The notes under the pieces were generated by a model. That model was not told the origin of the DNA. It did not search any database and saw nothing but the letters and a program-made list of their open reading frames with translations. Positions 49,001 to 60,570 of a stretch of 64,000 bases of DNA are shown here, in pieces. Source of the stretch: Patiria pectinifera (lineage: Eukaryota > Echinodermata > Asteroidea > Valvatida > Asterinidae); the NCBI GenBank assembly GCA_029964075.1, contig CM057144.1, positions 14,903,281 to 14,967,280 on the forward strand. Direction: 5' to 3'. The position numbers and the translations under genes are program-made. Numbering within the stretch: position 1 is the stretch's first letter; each line of letters starts with the position of its first letter.

Positions 49001-52000
49001 TTTTTTCTTTTACACCACGCGGCGTGGTTTTTTTTTTCATCTTCAAACCTTCATAAAATCCAAGAATACCCACGACCTTTAATTGTGTACAGGAAAGGAA
49101 GTCGGTAATGCTCTTAGCTTAATCGTCTTAATTGTCCCATTGTAAGATTGTGTTATTGATATTTCTTTTAAAAATTGGGTCGAGTAGACGATGAAGCAGA
49201 TTGTCGTAGACAACCTTCACAATAAATTAAGCTGAATATCAATCATCCAGCCATTCACATTATTCGGCCACCATTCTCATGGGATGGTACTTAAAAGCAA
49301 TCAGGGTCCATACCTCGCTAAAAGCTTTCACATAATTTGGGAAATGGTAAGAGGCACGGAAGGCATTAATCATGAAAAGCCGACACTCATCTAGTTGGAG
49401 CCCAAGGTCCATGAAAGGCTGTGTTACTTTGTTAAATTGAAGTATGACAGGTTGCTTCGTTCATTTTACAAATTGAAGCACCGTGTAACATTTTTGCGTT
49501 TGCTGGGCTTGTTCATGCTTGTGCAGGCAATCCTCTTCCCATAACAAATTTGGACTGTACCTTTTTGAATCACTCTTTCTGTCACGAGAGACCGGGGATA
49601 AATCGTCTCACTTGATCGATGACAAAGCGTCTTTCCAAGAAGTTACTGAACGAAATGTGTCATTGTGCCAAACTTTCTGAACAGGGTACCGGACGTATTG
49701 AGAACACGGTGGCGCTTTAGTGGCGTAACTAGGGTTAAACTTCTGGGGGCACCTGGTGGGCATAAATTATGCAAGGGGCACTGAAGGCAAATTATAAATG
49801 TTTTTTTTTTCTCAATTCGATATTTTAAACTGGGGGCAACCGGGGGAGGACATATGGGGGGGGGTCCCCCTAGTAACGTAGCTGTTAAAAAATCAAGCAG
49901 GTGACCGATTACGTCGCAGCTAAGCGTTGCATTTCTTCAGCCTCTGACCGTATTCGCGGAAAATTTCCTCAAAAAGGTCGCAAAGATGGACGAATCACTT
50001 CACGTTGGGTTGGTTTACACCCCAAACTGCCGCCCCCTTGTCGTGAATTCGGATCGTTCGTCTGTATTCGCCGGTTTACTAGGCCTACATCGTCTAAGCC
50101 ACAAAAAAGCCTTATCACTTCAGTACATTCACGCCGCGTTTACTAAGTGGGAGGGTTTATCAGTAATAACAGACCTTGGCTGAAGCCTAAAAAAAAAATA
50201 CGCAATCAGCGAAAAGACGTTTAGATGTAAAGTAACACAATTTTGATGCTGGCACTTCAATGCTTGGGATTGGCCATGCATGCTTTATTTGCGTAGGCAG
50301 CACAGCGGAAAGTGAGTTCTCTTACCAGATTCGGTACAGGTAAAGTATGCGAAGTGCTATTTTGATTCCCCGTGGGTACAGAGTGATTCATTTATCGGTA
50401 GTTCAAAGCGCGACGGCACATACTGTGCTGGTGCTACTCGGCCTTAGGCCTTTAATCAAGCGTGATTCTGATGTTGGTCTCCATTAACAATCCGTTTCGA
50501 AGCAAAAACGAAAAGGTTACGCAAACAAGCTGAGCAATGTTTTTGATATCGCATTAGAAGAACACGCGTGGTTGCGTGGACTGTTCATGGTTATCCAAAA
50601 ATAAGTAGAGAAACAATGAACGGCTATAAGATCGACACAAATCGATACATTTTTTCCTTTAGGGTGTCTGTCTAATGGGTAGGCAGGCTTTTGGGTAGAC
50701 AGTGTTTAAGTACACTTGTGCTTACACTGGCCGGTTTGGAATGTTTTATTGTCCTTGTTTTCTGTCCCTCTATCTCCTCTCCCCTGTCAAACTGTCCACC
50801 CTCCCTTCACTCCCCCCCCCCCGGCCCATTCATTCTCGCATCCTTCAGTCCCATCAGTCTTGCCCAGTCATACTTTTCAATATTCACTTTTTTGTTTACT
50901 TTATGTTATATATTTGCTTTGTCATTGTACTTGTTTCATTTGTTGGACGAATAAATAATACCCCAACTTTAACTTATCCTTTTTCCACAAAATTCGGTAT
51001 TTTTACTAATTGGACCACGAGGAATCGATCTAGATGGTTTGCGAAAACAAAATTCCTTGTCCTAAGGGTCGTTTTCACAAAGGGGCGACAGTTATATGTC
51101 GCCTTAATAAGGTGACCTGTCGCCCTATTGTGGACGGAGTTAGCAAAATCTGTCGCCCTATTATAGCTGTTAGTAAAATAATAATAATACTTATAATAAA
51201 CCTAAGCAACATCCGAGCCCTGAAAGCCCCCTCGTTTATTTATATACTAGGAAAACTCATCGTGGACATAACCTCCACTTTGCAAATAAATAAACAAATG
51301 GATGAAAGTAAGAACAATAATGACATTGTTTGGCTATTTTTTTTCCAGAAAATCAGAAAATCATTTCATTGTAACTCATCTTAATTAACACGTTTGTGTT
51401 ACTCAGGAGTATATCTGAACAGCTTAATGTTTAGAACTACAAATAAATTATCTGTATCAATTCGTAATGACTGTTAAAATAAAACAGTTTGCGTACTGCA
51501 AACTGTGTAGGCCTACAAATAAAGCAAGACGAATAATTCCCATAAAACTGCGCAACAGGAAATTACAATTTACCGCACGGAAGGACACAAGGCTCCTTTC
51601 ATTGGCCGCCTTCAACATCAGGGCGTGTAATTAATTTGACCTAGATTGCTGCCTTAATAGACCTAGAAAATTGCAATTGCTTTGGCGAATAATGTAGGAC
51701 ACGAATTTGCGAAATTGCCCGTCGCGTTTTTGCGACTAGAACACCCGCGAGTTAACCGCGTGGGCGATTTTAATCTAGCAAAGCTCAAGGCTGAGCAGCG
51801 GGGTCTTGTATTTCTTTTATGGATTGACTTCAATTCCTATTATGTTTCAAGGGCCAGTGAAGGTGTTGGTTGTGTACCAGGGGATTGCGAATAGGACGGA
51901 GGAGAGGACGGCTGGAGTGGAGGCCAGCACAGGGTAAGCCGTGGTAAAACGACAAAGCAGGGAGACTCATTGACAGCAACGGAACTACAGGGGGGTTGGG

Positions 52001-55000
52001 GGCTTGCAACTCGGCCCCCCCCCCCACCCCCACCCCAGCAGCTGACTAATGTTATAATACGAATGTCATATGAGGCCAAAATAGGAAATGGAAAGTTAAA
52101 GTTCCTAACTTTTCTTCACAATTTGCATTAGAATGCAGGAGAAAGCATCGAAAGCATGAAGGGTAGTTACCTCAATAGGGCGACACATTGTCGCCCTATT
52201 GCGGTGTGTCGCCCTAATGTAGGGGAAGTCCCGCACAACTTGTCGCCCTATTGCAGGATTCATGCTTATTAAATAATAATGATAATAATAATAATAAGGT
52301 GGGATATCAAGCAATGGCAGCCATTTTGAAAATGTTGACAATTATTGCTTGTTATTCTACACAATTTTTTTAAAAGGACTAACTCGGATGGCCCTATAGC
52401 CAAACATATTTCTTAAGACATACACTGACAGTATGCAAAATGCCATGCTTGTATCATCACTCGGCAAAGGCACGAAATTCCCACGAAATCTGCCCCATGT
52501 GGATGACTCTGATTATCTGTAGTCTGCACTCGGGTCGTTATCTTCTAGTTAACATGACGTATCTTTTCCTTTTTCAGCTCCGGGTCCGATGCTGTTTCCA
52601 AAGTCAACAGTGGTATCTTGTCATGCAGCGTGCTGTCCGGTGGGCAGCCGCTGGACGTAGGGTTAGAGTTCTCTCTGCAACATAAAATGGTAAATCAATA
52701 CTCTTAGGTCTTCGGGTCCACGTGGTAACAACAGAGGCTTGGCATGCCCTATATGGGGAATGTTCTTCTGCGACCGTGACGTCCCAAAACCGAATCTGGC
52801 AGGAAAACGTACCAATATCGGGGTGCCCAAGCCTGGAAGAACCTGCCAGCAAGGTTAAAAGATCCATTTTCCAAAACTGTCCAGGCAATTATCAACCATT
52901 TTGACTCTTAACTACCTGGGCGAATTGATGATTTTGTTATTGATTATTTTTATATTCTGATCATCAATATGCAACAATGGTGTCTGAGGGATTGAATAAT
53001 GTGCCTTTTGTTGGGCACTAGCTGCTAGATAATATTGATTTTAATGTTTATTTATGCAGAATATATGCAGGCTTATTTTTTGAGCATCGATTAAAAACTC
53101 ATTAATAAGTTGAAATGCTATCATTCCCTGCAGGATACTGCGGTTGGATTTGAAGATAAGATTGTGACACGCCAGTGTAGCTTCTGGAATACAACACTTG
53201 AGTAAGCTGTCATTTATGGAATTTTATAAGTGTATTTTTTTCTGGTCATTACATTTATTTGATAAAAACATAACGAAAGTGTGACCCATTAGGCTCCGCC
53301 CACAGTGCATGTGGTTAATAACGCATGCACCTCCTTAAAGCGACACTGCACGTTCAAGCAGCGCGCTTCATACGCATGTCGGACTGATTAAAATCACAGC
53401 TGTGATTGGTCAAAACAACATGGGGCGGGGCTTTAAGTTAATGGATCGGTCTTTTAAATGTTAATTTGATACCTCTTCAATTTGGCTGGTGTCCCGCTAT
53501 GCTTTTGCGTACGATGCACGCATACGATGAAATGTTTAACCCGAAAGAAAAATCGGCAAATGTTGATGTGCACATGCGCATTTGGAATACCGTACATTGT
53601 ACTTTGATTTATTGATTTATTGTACTATTGACTTGATTTTAACTACAAGATGCCTATTCTTTTCACAGAAAATGGTCAACAAAGGGATGTCGCACTGCGG
53701 ATGCTGGTAACACTGCCGCAGCCACGAAGACGAATTGTTTCTGTGGTCACAATACCAGCTTTGCCGTACTGCTGCGAGTCACTGAGCGTCCCATTGGGCC
53801 AACACAGGTGAGGAATGACTACGTTCAACAAATACGCAGACGACTGTAGCACCAGCCTCGACTCCATGGGCGCGTGCGCGTTCCCATTGCGCAAGGCATG
53901 ATGGGAAACAACATGGCGCAGCAAGATCTCGTACCCATGGGAACGAGGTTGCTGTAGCACGGATAACAGCCCGTACGACAGTCATTTGCGCATGCACGAA
54001 CGCGGGATTGTGCGTGCACGATCCCATTATCTATTACAGTAACCGTGAGTTAAAGAAACCGCATATTTTTCTCCACCGTAACTGACATTACAAAATAAGG
54101 GCAAGTATATGCATGCGATATAGTTGAACAAACATGGTTTATTTCAGATCAACGCTTTTCTGGTCATGGTCATGGGTTATCTGCCGAAGGGTGGCGACAT
54201 GTGCACTTTTTCCTGCATGATTTCTCTTTTGTGCCCAAGGGAGGGTTACACCCCTTTAAAAACTATACATAAATAAAATAGATACGCAACTGAGTTGTGT
54301 CTATTTTTGTTGTCTAGTTTATACCAATACTTTTGTGACCTTTTTAATCGGATTTTGTATTTTCCTCTCATGGCCAGAACTCGGGCAATGAGCACGCATT
54401 GGAAGTGCTCAGCGTCGTCTTGGGAACTCTTTCTGTAGTCTGCCTCGCACTGACATTGATACTCTACGCTTTCCTCAGGTGACTTTGTGATTTTTGCAAA
54501 CATCAAAAAACAAAACTACCAATTGAAATCATTAATAAATACCTTACTAGACTGTTCGTGAATGACCGTCTCAAGCATCCTTTAAAATCTTTGCACCTGG
54601 TGTGCTGACATTTTCAAGAAAAGTGGTATTTTTGTGTCAATTACCCAGATTCAGCATGTCCAGGTCATAGTGGCCCAAGTAAAAATTGACACCCTTTCAG
54701 ATAATTGATTACATTTCTGGATCTAGGGACCCACATGAAATGGGGTAAAAAGGAGTGGATTGGGAAATATAGACAGGCTTTAATGTAATATATAATTTCA
54801 TTGAAGAAAAAACATAAAACAGTTTAAATTATTTGTTTTCTGAATGTAGCATTTTTTTGGAACTCTCTGTATTATATGTACCAAGCATGAGAAAATGAAA
54901 AATAAACTCAGACTTTTTTCCCAATCATCTCGGACAGACTGTTTAAGTTTCTTCAGATCAAGGTCCATGCCAATCTGACGGCAGCTCTACTCGTGGCGCA

Positions 55001-58000
55001 GCTCCTGTTTCTTACCGGGATCAATGCTACTGAGAATCTGGTTAGTTTAACCCAAATTTTCCTTCTTCACTTTACGATAAATTACGGGCAAGTTCCATCT
55101 AGGAAAAAATGGCTAATCCTATTGTAACTCACCTTAATAGGACTCACGTACACTACGGCGCAGGTGTGGCACAAGTTATGTCCACATCAGATCACGTAGC
55201 GACAATTCTGTCGTTTTTTTCTTTTTGAAATAAAGCATACCTTCTTAATATTATCAGGTTGTCTGCCGGATCGTCACGGTCCTGCTGCAGCTGTTTTTCA
55301 GCGCGGCTTTTAGCTGGATGCTGATTGAGGGCGGACTTCTGTTCCAGAGGGCCACGATGGTATCCAGGCAACCACCTAAGATGCTCTACTTGATGCTGAT
55401 TGGCTGGGGTAAGTAGGTCAAGGGAAATAGTTTTATTAACTCATTGTGTATTTGTTTTCTAAAACAAAGACAAAATATAGAGTTAGTACACAATTTTTTG
55501 GTAAAACTAAGTGCATATCTGTTTTTGTTTTCACTGTCCTCCAGGTGGCCCATTTCTTCTCACATTAATATCATTCTCTGTTGGTTATCATCAATATGGA
55601 ATACATGGGTATGTATGTGTTTTTTATTACCGCGTTTGATTTACATGGGTCAACCGAATTTAATGCTTGAACAAAGTATACGATCAAGGGGGTTCAGACA
55701 GAGTGCGTTAATTTGTTGGGAGAACTAAGTAAAATCACTGGTACAAACATGAAAATGAAGGCTGCAAACTGCTTTTTGACCGGATTGACTGGTAGATTAG
55801 ATTTCGGGAGCAAAGGAAAAACCAAAGTAGAAACCAATCAAATTGTATTTGCAAGTATCCCATTTAACTACAAAGAAAAACCCTAGTTAACTCTAAGTCA
55901 ACTTTTAACCAAGAAAAACTGAGTGCAGTTAGAATGGAACAGAAATTTAAGAATTGTATTAGGAAACCGGCAATTGTCATCATGTGCCAGCGAAGCTACT
56001 GGAATTTACTGACAGTGAAAATGGAATCAGAGTATAATCACATGTTCCATACAGTTTAATTGAAATGTAGTGTTTTTATCCCACACAGTTATGCCTACCA
56101 AAAAATGAAGATGCAAGCATACATGATTTGTAATGTTAAAATCGTTGAAACCCGTCATTAACAATTTGTTGGCAAACAGTATTGTTCGACGACACCTTTA
56201 AAAAAAAAGTGTCTCGGTTAAGTCCAGTTTCTTTTGTTGGAATGGCAGACTCTGCTGGTTGTCTGCTCATCGTGGTCAGATCTGGGCATTCCTAACGCTG
56301 GTCATTGTTGTTATTCTGGTAAGTGAACCTTACTCAGTGCCGTAAAATAAACTTTAAGCTTGGAAAAAAAATGGACTGCAAGAAAGATTACATGATTTCA
56401 CTGTGGAGTTGAACAAGCCCAACATTTTAACAGAATGTTTGACCATTAACAATCCACATGTACCTTCTTTGCCCGTATCTAATAAGAGTCTAACAAAATG
56501 ATTCTGATTCTATAGCCGATGCTTCTTTTTGCTATCAATTATCGCTTGATTGAGGTTTCGAATTTGACACTTAAGGCCCGTTCATATACTGCTTTAAGGG
56601 AATGCGAATACGAAGCAATTTTGACGGAGTTGGAATGTATTCAACTTTTGCGAATTCACAGCCCGAAAACTTGAAGTGACGTCTTTAGGCGTGTTATGTG
56701 ACCTGTAAGGTTAGGCCGATACACTTACATTGAACAGAGGATGTAATGAATAAACTCACTGTTCATACATTGTCGAATGTATTCACAACATAACATGACA
56801 TTAAAATGGCTTGGAAATCACAGGTGAACGTTATCGTGATGATTGTTGTCATGAAGACATTCCTGTCATTGAAGATGAACAAGGACAAAGACAACGCCGA
56901 CAGAATCAGGTATAGACATCCTGTCGATCAGTCACTGGAATTCATATTCATTTACTGTCAGTGTTATCATTGTATGAGGGATTTTCGAAGTCTTTGGTGG
57001 CGCTACACTTGCTTCGTGTCTCCCGCCCTCAAGTGTTCCAAAACTCCAAAAATTTAAATCATTACGCAATTTTTCGAATCCTCATAGAAATAAACGAACA
57101 TCCATAGTTTCCACATTTTTGTCAGGAAATCGTATAACATGTAGTTGATTTAGGTTTAACATTTTAAAAATGATTGAATTGCTTTCTTAATGATTTCAGG
57201 TCAAATTCTGCCATGAATTTAACTTTTAATAAAACCAAAATAAAGGGTTTTTTTGCTTTTTGATTGTTTGCCAATATGAGTGTAGATCAAGCCAGAAACA
57301 TGTATTGTTACCTTCTCCCTGTTTCCTTAAAAACAAACAACAAATATAAAGTTGTCGTGAAATAACCTTTTGTTGACTACTTGGTGAAATGATTACACCC
57401 CCTGCCTCAGGGCTAGCTTCCGTGCCGTAGTCGTCTTGGTGCCAATCTTGGGCCTGTCTTGGATCTTCGGTCTTCTCGCTGAAACATCGCTGGTGTTCAA
57501 GTACCTCTTTGTCATCTTGAACTCCTCACAGGTAAGGGCTGGTCAAAAACGCAGACACGACGATTTTGTTCTTCTGCATGACAGTTAAGTCATTTACCTT
57601 AACACGCATGCGTGGAACGCATCACGTAAGTGAATTTTCTGTCTAGTTTTGATTTCAATCGAAAGTTTATTACCCCGCCCTTTGAAATGCATGATGTGTT
57701 TACTGCTGCGTCATTTTTTTGCTGTAACACCAGCTTGAATTCTTTCGTTTAATTGCAGGGCATATTCGTATTCATTTGCCACGGAGTGTTGAATATAGAG
57801 GTAAGCAGATTCTACTATATCTCTACTTTTCTCTCTGCCCATCATACGTCTTCTTGCAGTTCCAATGAGAACGCATTCCATGAAAAACTGACGAATTCTG
57901 GTTAACAAAAACATGGGATTTACCTGTTAATAAGCAGTTATTTGCTTAGACTAGATGCAGGAGATATTGTTAAGCACAAGTCATCTTAGAAACTAACAAG

Positions 58001-58228
58001 CCATATTATTTTGCACAGACTAGACTTGATTATAGCATTTTCTGTGTTCAACGGTTTCATTTCTTGATCTTGTGCCAGGTCCAGAGGGCAATGAAGCGAC
58101 GGCGAGCTAACAAGGTCTCCAGCCTGGGGACATCGTCATCCGAGCACACGCAGTCTCAGTCTGGTTCCAAGAAGACCATAATGACCACGGCTAGTAGCGA
58201 GGGCGGCAAGCAGGGGGACCGAATGTGA
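41217..58228 (+). CDS. Adhesion G-protein-coupled receptor, shared exons
   Basis: Twenty-two exons: 41217-41369, 41915-42199, 42882-43049, 43915-44172, 44977-45135, 45459-45613, 46108-46155, 47622-47730, 48496-48663, 51852-51933, 52578-52689, 53134-53201, 53669-53807, 54378-54478, 54938-55040, 55258-55408, 55545-55608, 56249-56318, 56824-56909, 57411-57531, 57759-57800, 58079-58228. They total 2792 bp. All junctions are GT..AG and in phase, and the sum fits a phase-1 first exon. Order: fibrinogen-like module, Thr-rich stalk, GAIN domain, GPS, seven helices, short Ser/Lys-rich tail. Such receptors self-cleave at the GPS and signal through a tethered agonist; the cleavage triad region reads CGHNT|SFAVLL. 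Poly(A) signals AATAAA lie at 58836 and 58959. The first exon is one of 1a, 1b or 1c. The subfamily is not determined; ligand unknown. Confidence 0.93.
42240..42590 (+). other. Open frame inside an intron, not supported as an exon
   Basis: Between exons 41915-42199 and 42882-43049 there is a 97-codon open frame (42293-42586) with basic and Pro-rich text. It lacks matched splice sites in phase and interrupts the fibrinogen-like motif order, so I treat it as intron. Confidence 0.6.
43915..44172 (+). CDS. Adhesion GPCR exon 5: mucin-like stalk (copy A)
   Basis: Phase 1-1 exon of 85 codons plus split ends, dominated by Thr, Ser, Glu and Pro (for example TSEEATTERDKTTTGDET). It would form an extended O-glycosylated stalk between the fibrinogen-like module and GAIN. 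Its first half is duplicated in the next exon. Confidence 0.85.
44977..45135 (+). CDS. Adhesion GPCR exon 6: mucin-like stalk (copy B)
   Basis: Phase 1-1 exon of 52 codons. TNEEAITESDKTTAGDETT aligns with copy A, and the DNA 'gacaagacaacg.ctggtgacgagacta' is nearly unchanged. Either exon could be skipped without disturbing the frame. Confidence 0.85.
45459..53807 (+). CDS. Adhesion GPCR exons 7-14: GAIN domain and GPS
   Basis: Exons 45459-45613 to 53669-53807. The first exons are helical (VNEIGDSLQKQLEALAI), as in GAIN subdomain A; later ones are strand-rich (VTLAISTGSFGHVE, VKVLVVYQGIANRTEERTAG). The GPS runs from CSFWNTTLE-KW to NCFCGHNTSFAVLL, with the C-x-F-W pair, the C-x-C pair and the H-N-T|S cleavage site, so autoproteolysis is expected. 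A 46-codon last exon ends in the TQ before helix 1. The 82 bp exon 51852-51933 is needed to restore phase between 48663 and 52578. Confidence 0.9.
47100..47515 (+). repeat. Tandem ~155 bp repeat with TGACACTTTTCCAGG phrases
   Basis: 'aagaaattacagcatgc' to 'gattgatccggaatccggg' occurs twice (about 47132-47260 and 47285-47412), followed by extra TGACACT and GGATCC phrases. Related wording occurs at 43330-43400 and 60345-60380. It lies in a GPCR intron. Confidence 0.8.
49713..49881. mobile_element. Small MITE with GTGGCGTAACTAGGG ends
   Basis: Left AGTGGCGTAACTAGGG and right CCCCTAGTAACGTAGCT are inverted, with G-rich and C-rich inner ends. It lies in a GPCR intron. Ends of this wording recur loosely at 31675 and 60700. 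Confidence 0.5.
51080..51170. repeat. Short-phrase repeat, TGTCGCCCTATTG family (left block)
   Basis: Several copies of TGTCGCCCTATTG or its inverse. A matching block is at 52165-52260, on the other side of exon 51852-51933. Confidence 0.75.
52165..52260. repeat. Short-phrase repeat, TGTCGCCCTATTG family (right block)
   Basis: Four or five copies in both orientations, followed by an (AAT)n-like microsatellite at 52271-52297. Confidence 0.75.
53281..53455 (+). mobile_element. MITE relative of the 61.6 kb palindrome
   Basis: It begins 'gacccattaggctccgccc' and ends 'ggggcgggg..ttaatggatcggtc'. The inner text 'gcatgtcggac' and 'atcacagctgtgattggtca' matches the arms at 61630-62033. It lies in the intron between the two GPS exons. 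Confidence 0.7.
54378..58228 (+). CDS. Adhesion GPCR exons 15-23: seven-helix domain and tail
   Basis: Helix 1: LSVVLGTLSVVCLALTLILY. Helix 2: ANLTAALLVAQLLFLTGI. Helix 3 follows VVCRIV, with FSAAFSWMLIEG, the adhesion/secretin signature. Helix 4: FLLTLISFSVGY. The second extracellular loop has LCWLS, whose Cys would pair with the VVC Cys. Helix 5: IWAFLTLVIVVIL and VNVIVMIVVMKTF. Helix 6: VPILGLSWIFGLLA. Helix 7: YLFVILNSSQ then GIFVFICHGVLNIE. The tail begins VQRAMKRRRAN and ends in GKQGDRM. All hallmark family residues are present, so it should be a working receptor. Confidence 0.93.
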
Positions 58229-60465
58229 TAATACCGCAGACCCACTCAAAGTAAAGCGTGTAGTCCTAAACACACGGGCGCCGCCATGTTGTTTGCCGCT
58301 ATACCATGCGCTCTTACCGCAAAAAATCGGGACCCAGTTTCACAGCTCAGCTTATCACAAAATTCCGCGCTTACCGTCACCATTCTGTGCTTACAGCGCT
58401 AGCAAAACAGTTATATACCAATCATGTAAGCACATAATCCGTATGTAGGCCTACGCATGGACAGAAGCCTAAATTCCTCGCTAACCCATGAAACAGCTAA
58501 TCATAAAACATGGCATGTTCCAGTAAGCGGGGATTTGTCGCTAATGGTAGCATAGCCATAAATTTGGGGTCCTGTTCTTTATGTTAATTGATTAAAGTCC
58601 CATGTATATCTGCCAACATAGAGCTTCAGGTAACCACAGCGAACTAGTGTATAAATGTACAGACCGTTATATTTTTTTTAGAAACGATGACGTAAGGGTA
58701 CAGGCGGATTCTGCCCACTATAGGTACTATTTATTGTTACAAAATATTCCTTCAGTCTTGCATGATGCACACTGCTGTAACCAGTAAATAATGTAGGCTG
58801 CACAGTTTTAAAAGCTGTTTATTGATGTAAATACAAATAAATGTAAATGTAATTATTAGAACAATACTTGTGAATGCTTACTTTTTATAGCTGACCTTTT
58901 TTTCTTCAAAATGTCTCACAAAAGGGCCTCTGTCCAAAATAGTGACTTGCATGATTTAAATAAAGAACTCCTCAGTCTTTTAATCAGTACTTATTGACAT
59001 CAAGTTGAGTCGTCGCAGAAAATCGAAATGCCTTAATCTTCCCTCTGAAGTAATGTACATTTAACTACCACTTTCAATCCCCTCATATACGTGCATGAGT
59101 GCCTGAGTATAGTCATTAGATTCTTAATTAAATTCTAGATGACGCTTTTAATTTACGTAAATCGGAAACACGAGTACGAAGGACATACATTTCATGCGTA
59201 CACATTCTTGGTTACTATAAAGCCCTTGCACGTGACGTCACATCCCAGGAGTGGTATTTGTTTCGCACTAATGCACATTATATCGAAGCGTTATTAACCT
59301 GTCCTCGGTGAGGGCGTATATCGTCCAGTTAAGGAATCCTTTATCATATATTTCTATTATACGTCCGCTTCCCACATGGTCCTGACTGGACCATTTGAAC
59401 TAGCGTAATTAATGTAAGTATCTGATAACTTTTTTTGCTTGAAACGTGTTTTGTGCACCTGTAGGAGTGTACACCGCAGAAACTTGCACCCGGAGAGCGA
59501 AACCCTTATAAGTAGTGATTAATGGTATATTTTAGATTTCACGGACGGCATGGCCCTGGCTAATTTTTGGATGTAGAGTATCAACCAATAAATTAGGAGC
59601 AAAAAAAGATTGTAATAAATATAAGCCTATACGTGACTTATTGATCTTAAATTAAAAAAATGCACGTATTAAAGTAGGTGTACTATAAACATGCACATGT
59701 ATAATTGTAAAACTGTGTATACTGCAACGAATAAAATACTGGTTGGGCTGGCGTTGCTAAAACGTTTCGAAAATTTTAATTTACTTGTGTCAATTACCAG
59801 TATTTTTTTCTGATAATTGCAAATGGTTCTAATATATAATGTGATATAGACCTTAGCGCCACCTATTGTCCAATAGTGCATGTCCATGATCGTCAGTTTT
59901 GACCAGTGCCCCAGTAGGAAGATGGTGTCACGCGAGTGCCCTATTCACGTCTACCCCCCCCCCCCTTATAAAAACAATTACCTCGCTATGCCACTGGACC
60001 TCGTCATAGCACATAATTGTCCGTTCCTAACGTTTTTGTTTACATAGTGAATGGTGTCACCTTGTCTGTAACGGCAGTCATTTTGTTCCTGTTACTGCAA
60101 AGACCACCTAGCTATATGACTCCACTTCTATCCCATTTTCTCAGAGATACAAGTTTAAAAACAACTTTAAAACTGCGTTAACCGTTGCCATAAAATCAAA
60201 CCCTCAGATGCTTAAGTACCATGTTTTAAGGCAACAGGTGAGGGGACAAAAATCGAAATCGAAAAAAATGGTCAATTTTGACATGCCCGTCCCTTCGTGA
60301 AAACGGTAACGATTAATGTCCTAGAAAAGTGACTCAGAGAAGTGCCAGTTTGACCCGGAAAATTACCATGTCAAATCTTACCCAGATTCAGGTAGAAACT
60401 TTCAAGAGGGAAATTTCAAGAGGGATTGACTGCTCGCAACCTGCAGTTCACGGCTGCTGATCTAT
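58229..60465. other. Convergent intergenic region, GPCR 3' UTR and beyond
   Basis: GPCR 3' UTR with AATAAA at 58836 and 58959. A dispersed repeat with 'gggacccagtttcacagctcagctt' (split) and 'gctaacccatgaaac' occupies about 58330-58570. I searched this strip on the minus strand for a kinase domain and saw none. Confidence 0.6.
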
Positions 60466-60570
60466 CTACTCATCCTCCTGCTGCTGATGCTTCACCTCCT
60501 TAGATACCATGGTTGTGTTTTGCTGGCGTGGATGGTACTGGCCCCGTTTCTTGTTCAGCACACAGCGCAG
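60466..60570 (-). CDS. Alternative last exon frame of the ankyrin-SH2 gene
   Basis: Within the last exon, a second acceptor TTGCTAACAG opens another frame of 34 codons plus stop. It starts LRCVLNKKRGQYHPRQQ and ends QQQEDE. It is phase 0 and so fits the same donor at 61089. Its charged, low-complexity end looks more like a natural C-terminus than the first frame. Only one may be used, or both as isoforms. Confidence 0.4.
   Translation of the reverse strand: MRCVLNKKRGQYHPRQQNTTMVSKEVKHQQQEDE

Noticed and set aside
49901..50190. Overlapping plus-strand ORFs around 49.9-50.2 kb
   Set aside because: They lie in a GPCR intron, in frames that cannot join the flanking phase-1 exons with the 51852 exon already satisfying the phase. 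No family is recognised.
50691..51115. Ser/Leu/Phe-rich ORFs that look like membrane segments
   Set aside because: The hydrophobicity comes from a pyrimidine-rich intronic stretch; no splice sites in the needed phase.
58229..60465. A kinase domain completing the Shark-like gene
   Set aside because: I looked for glycine-loop, HRDL and DFG-like motifs on the minus strand and saw none; the visible ORFs are short and AT-biased.
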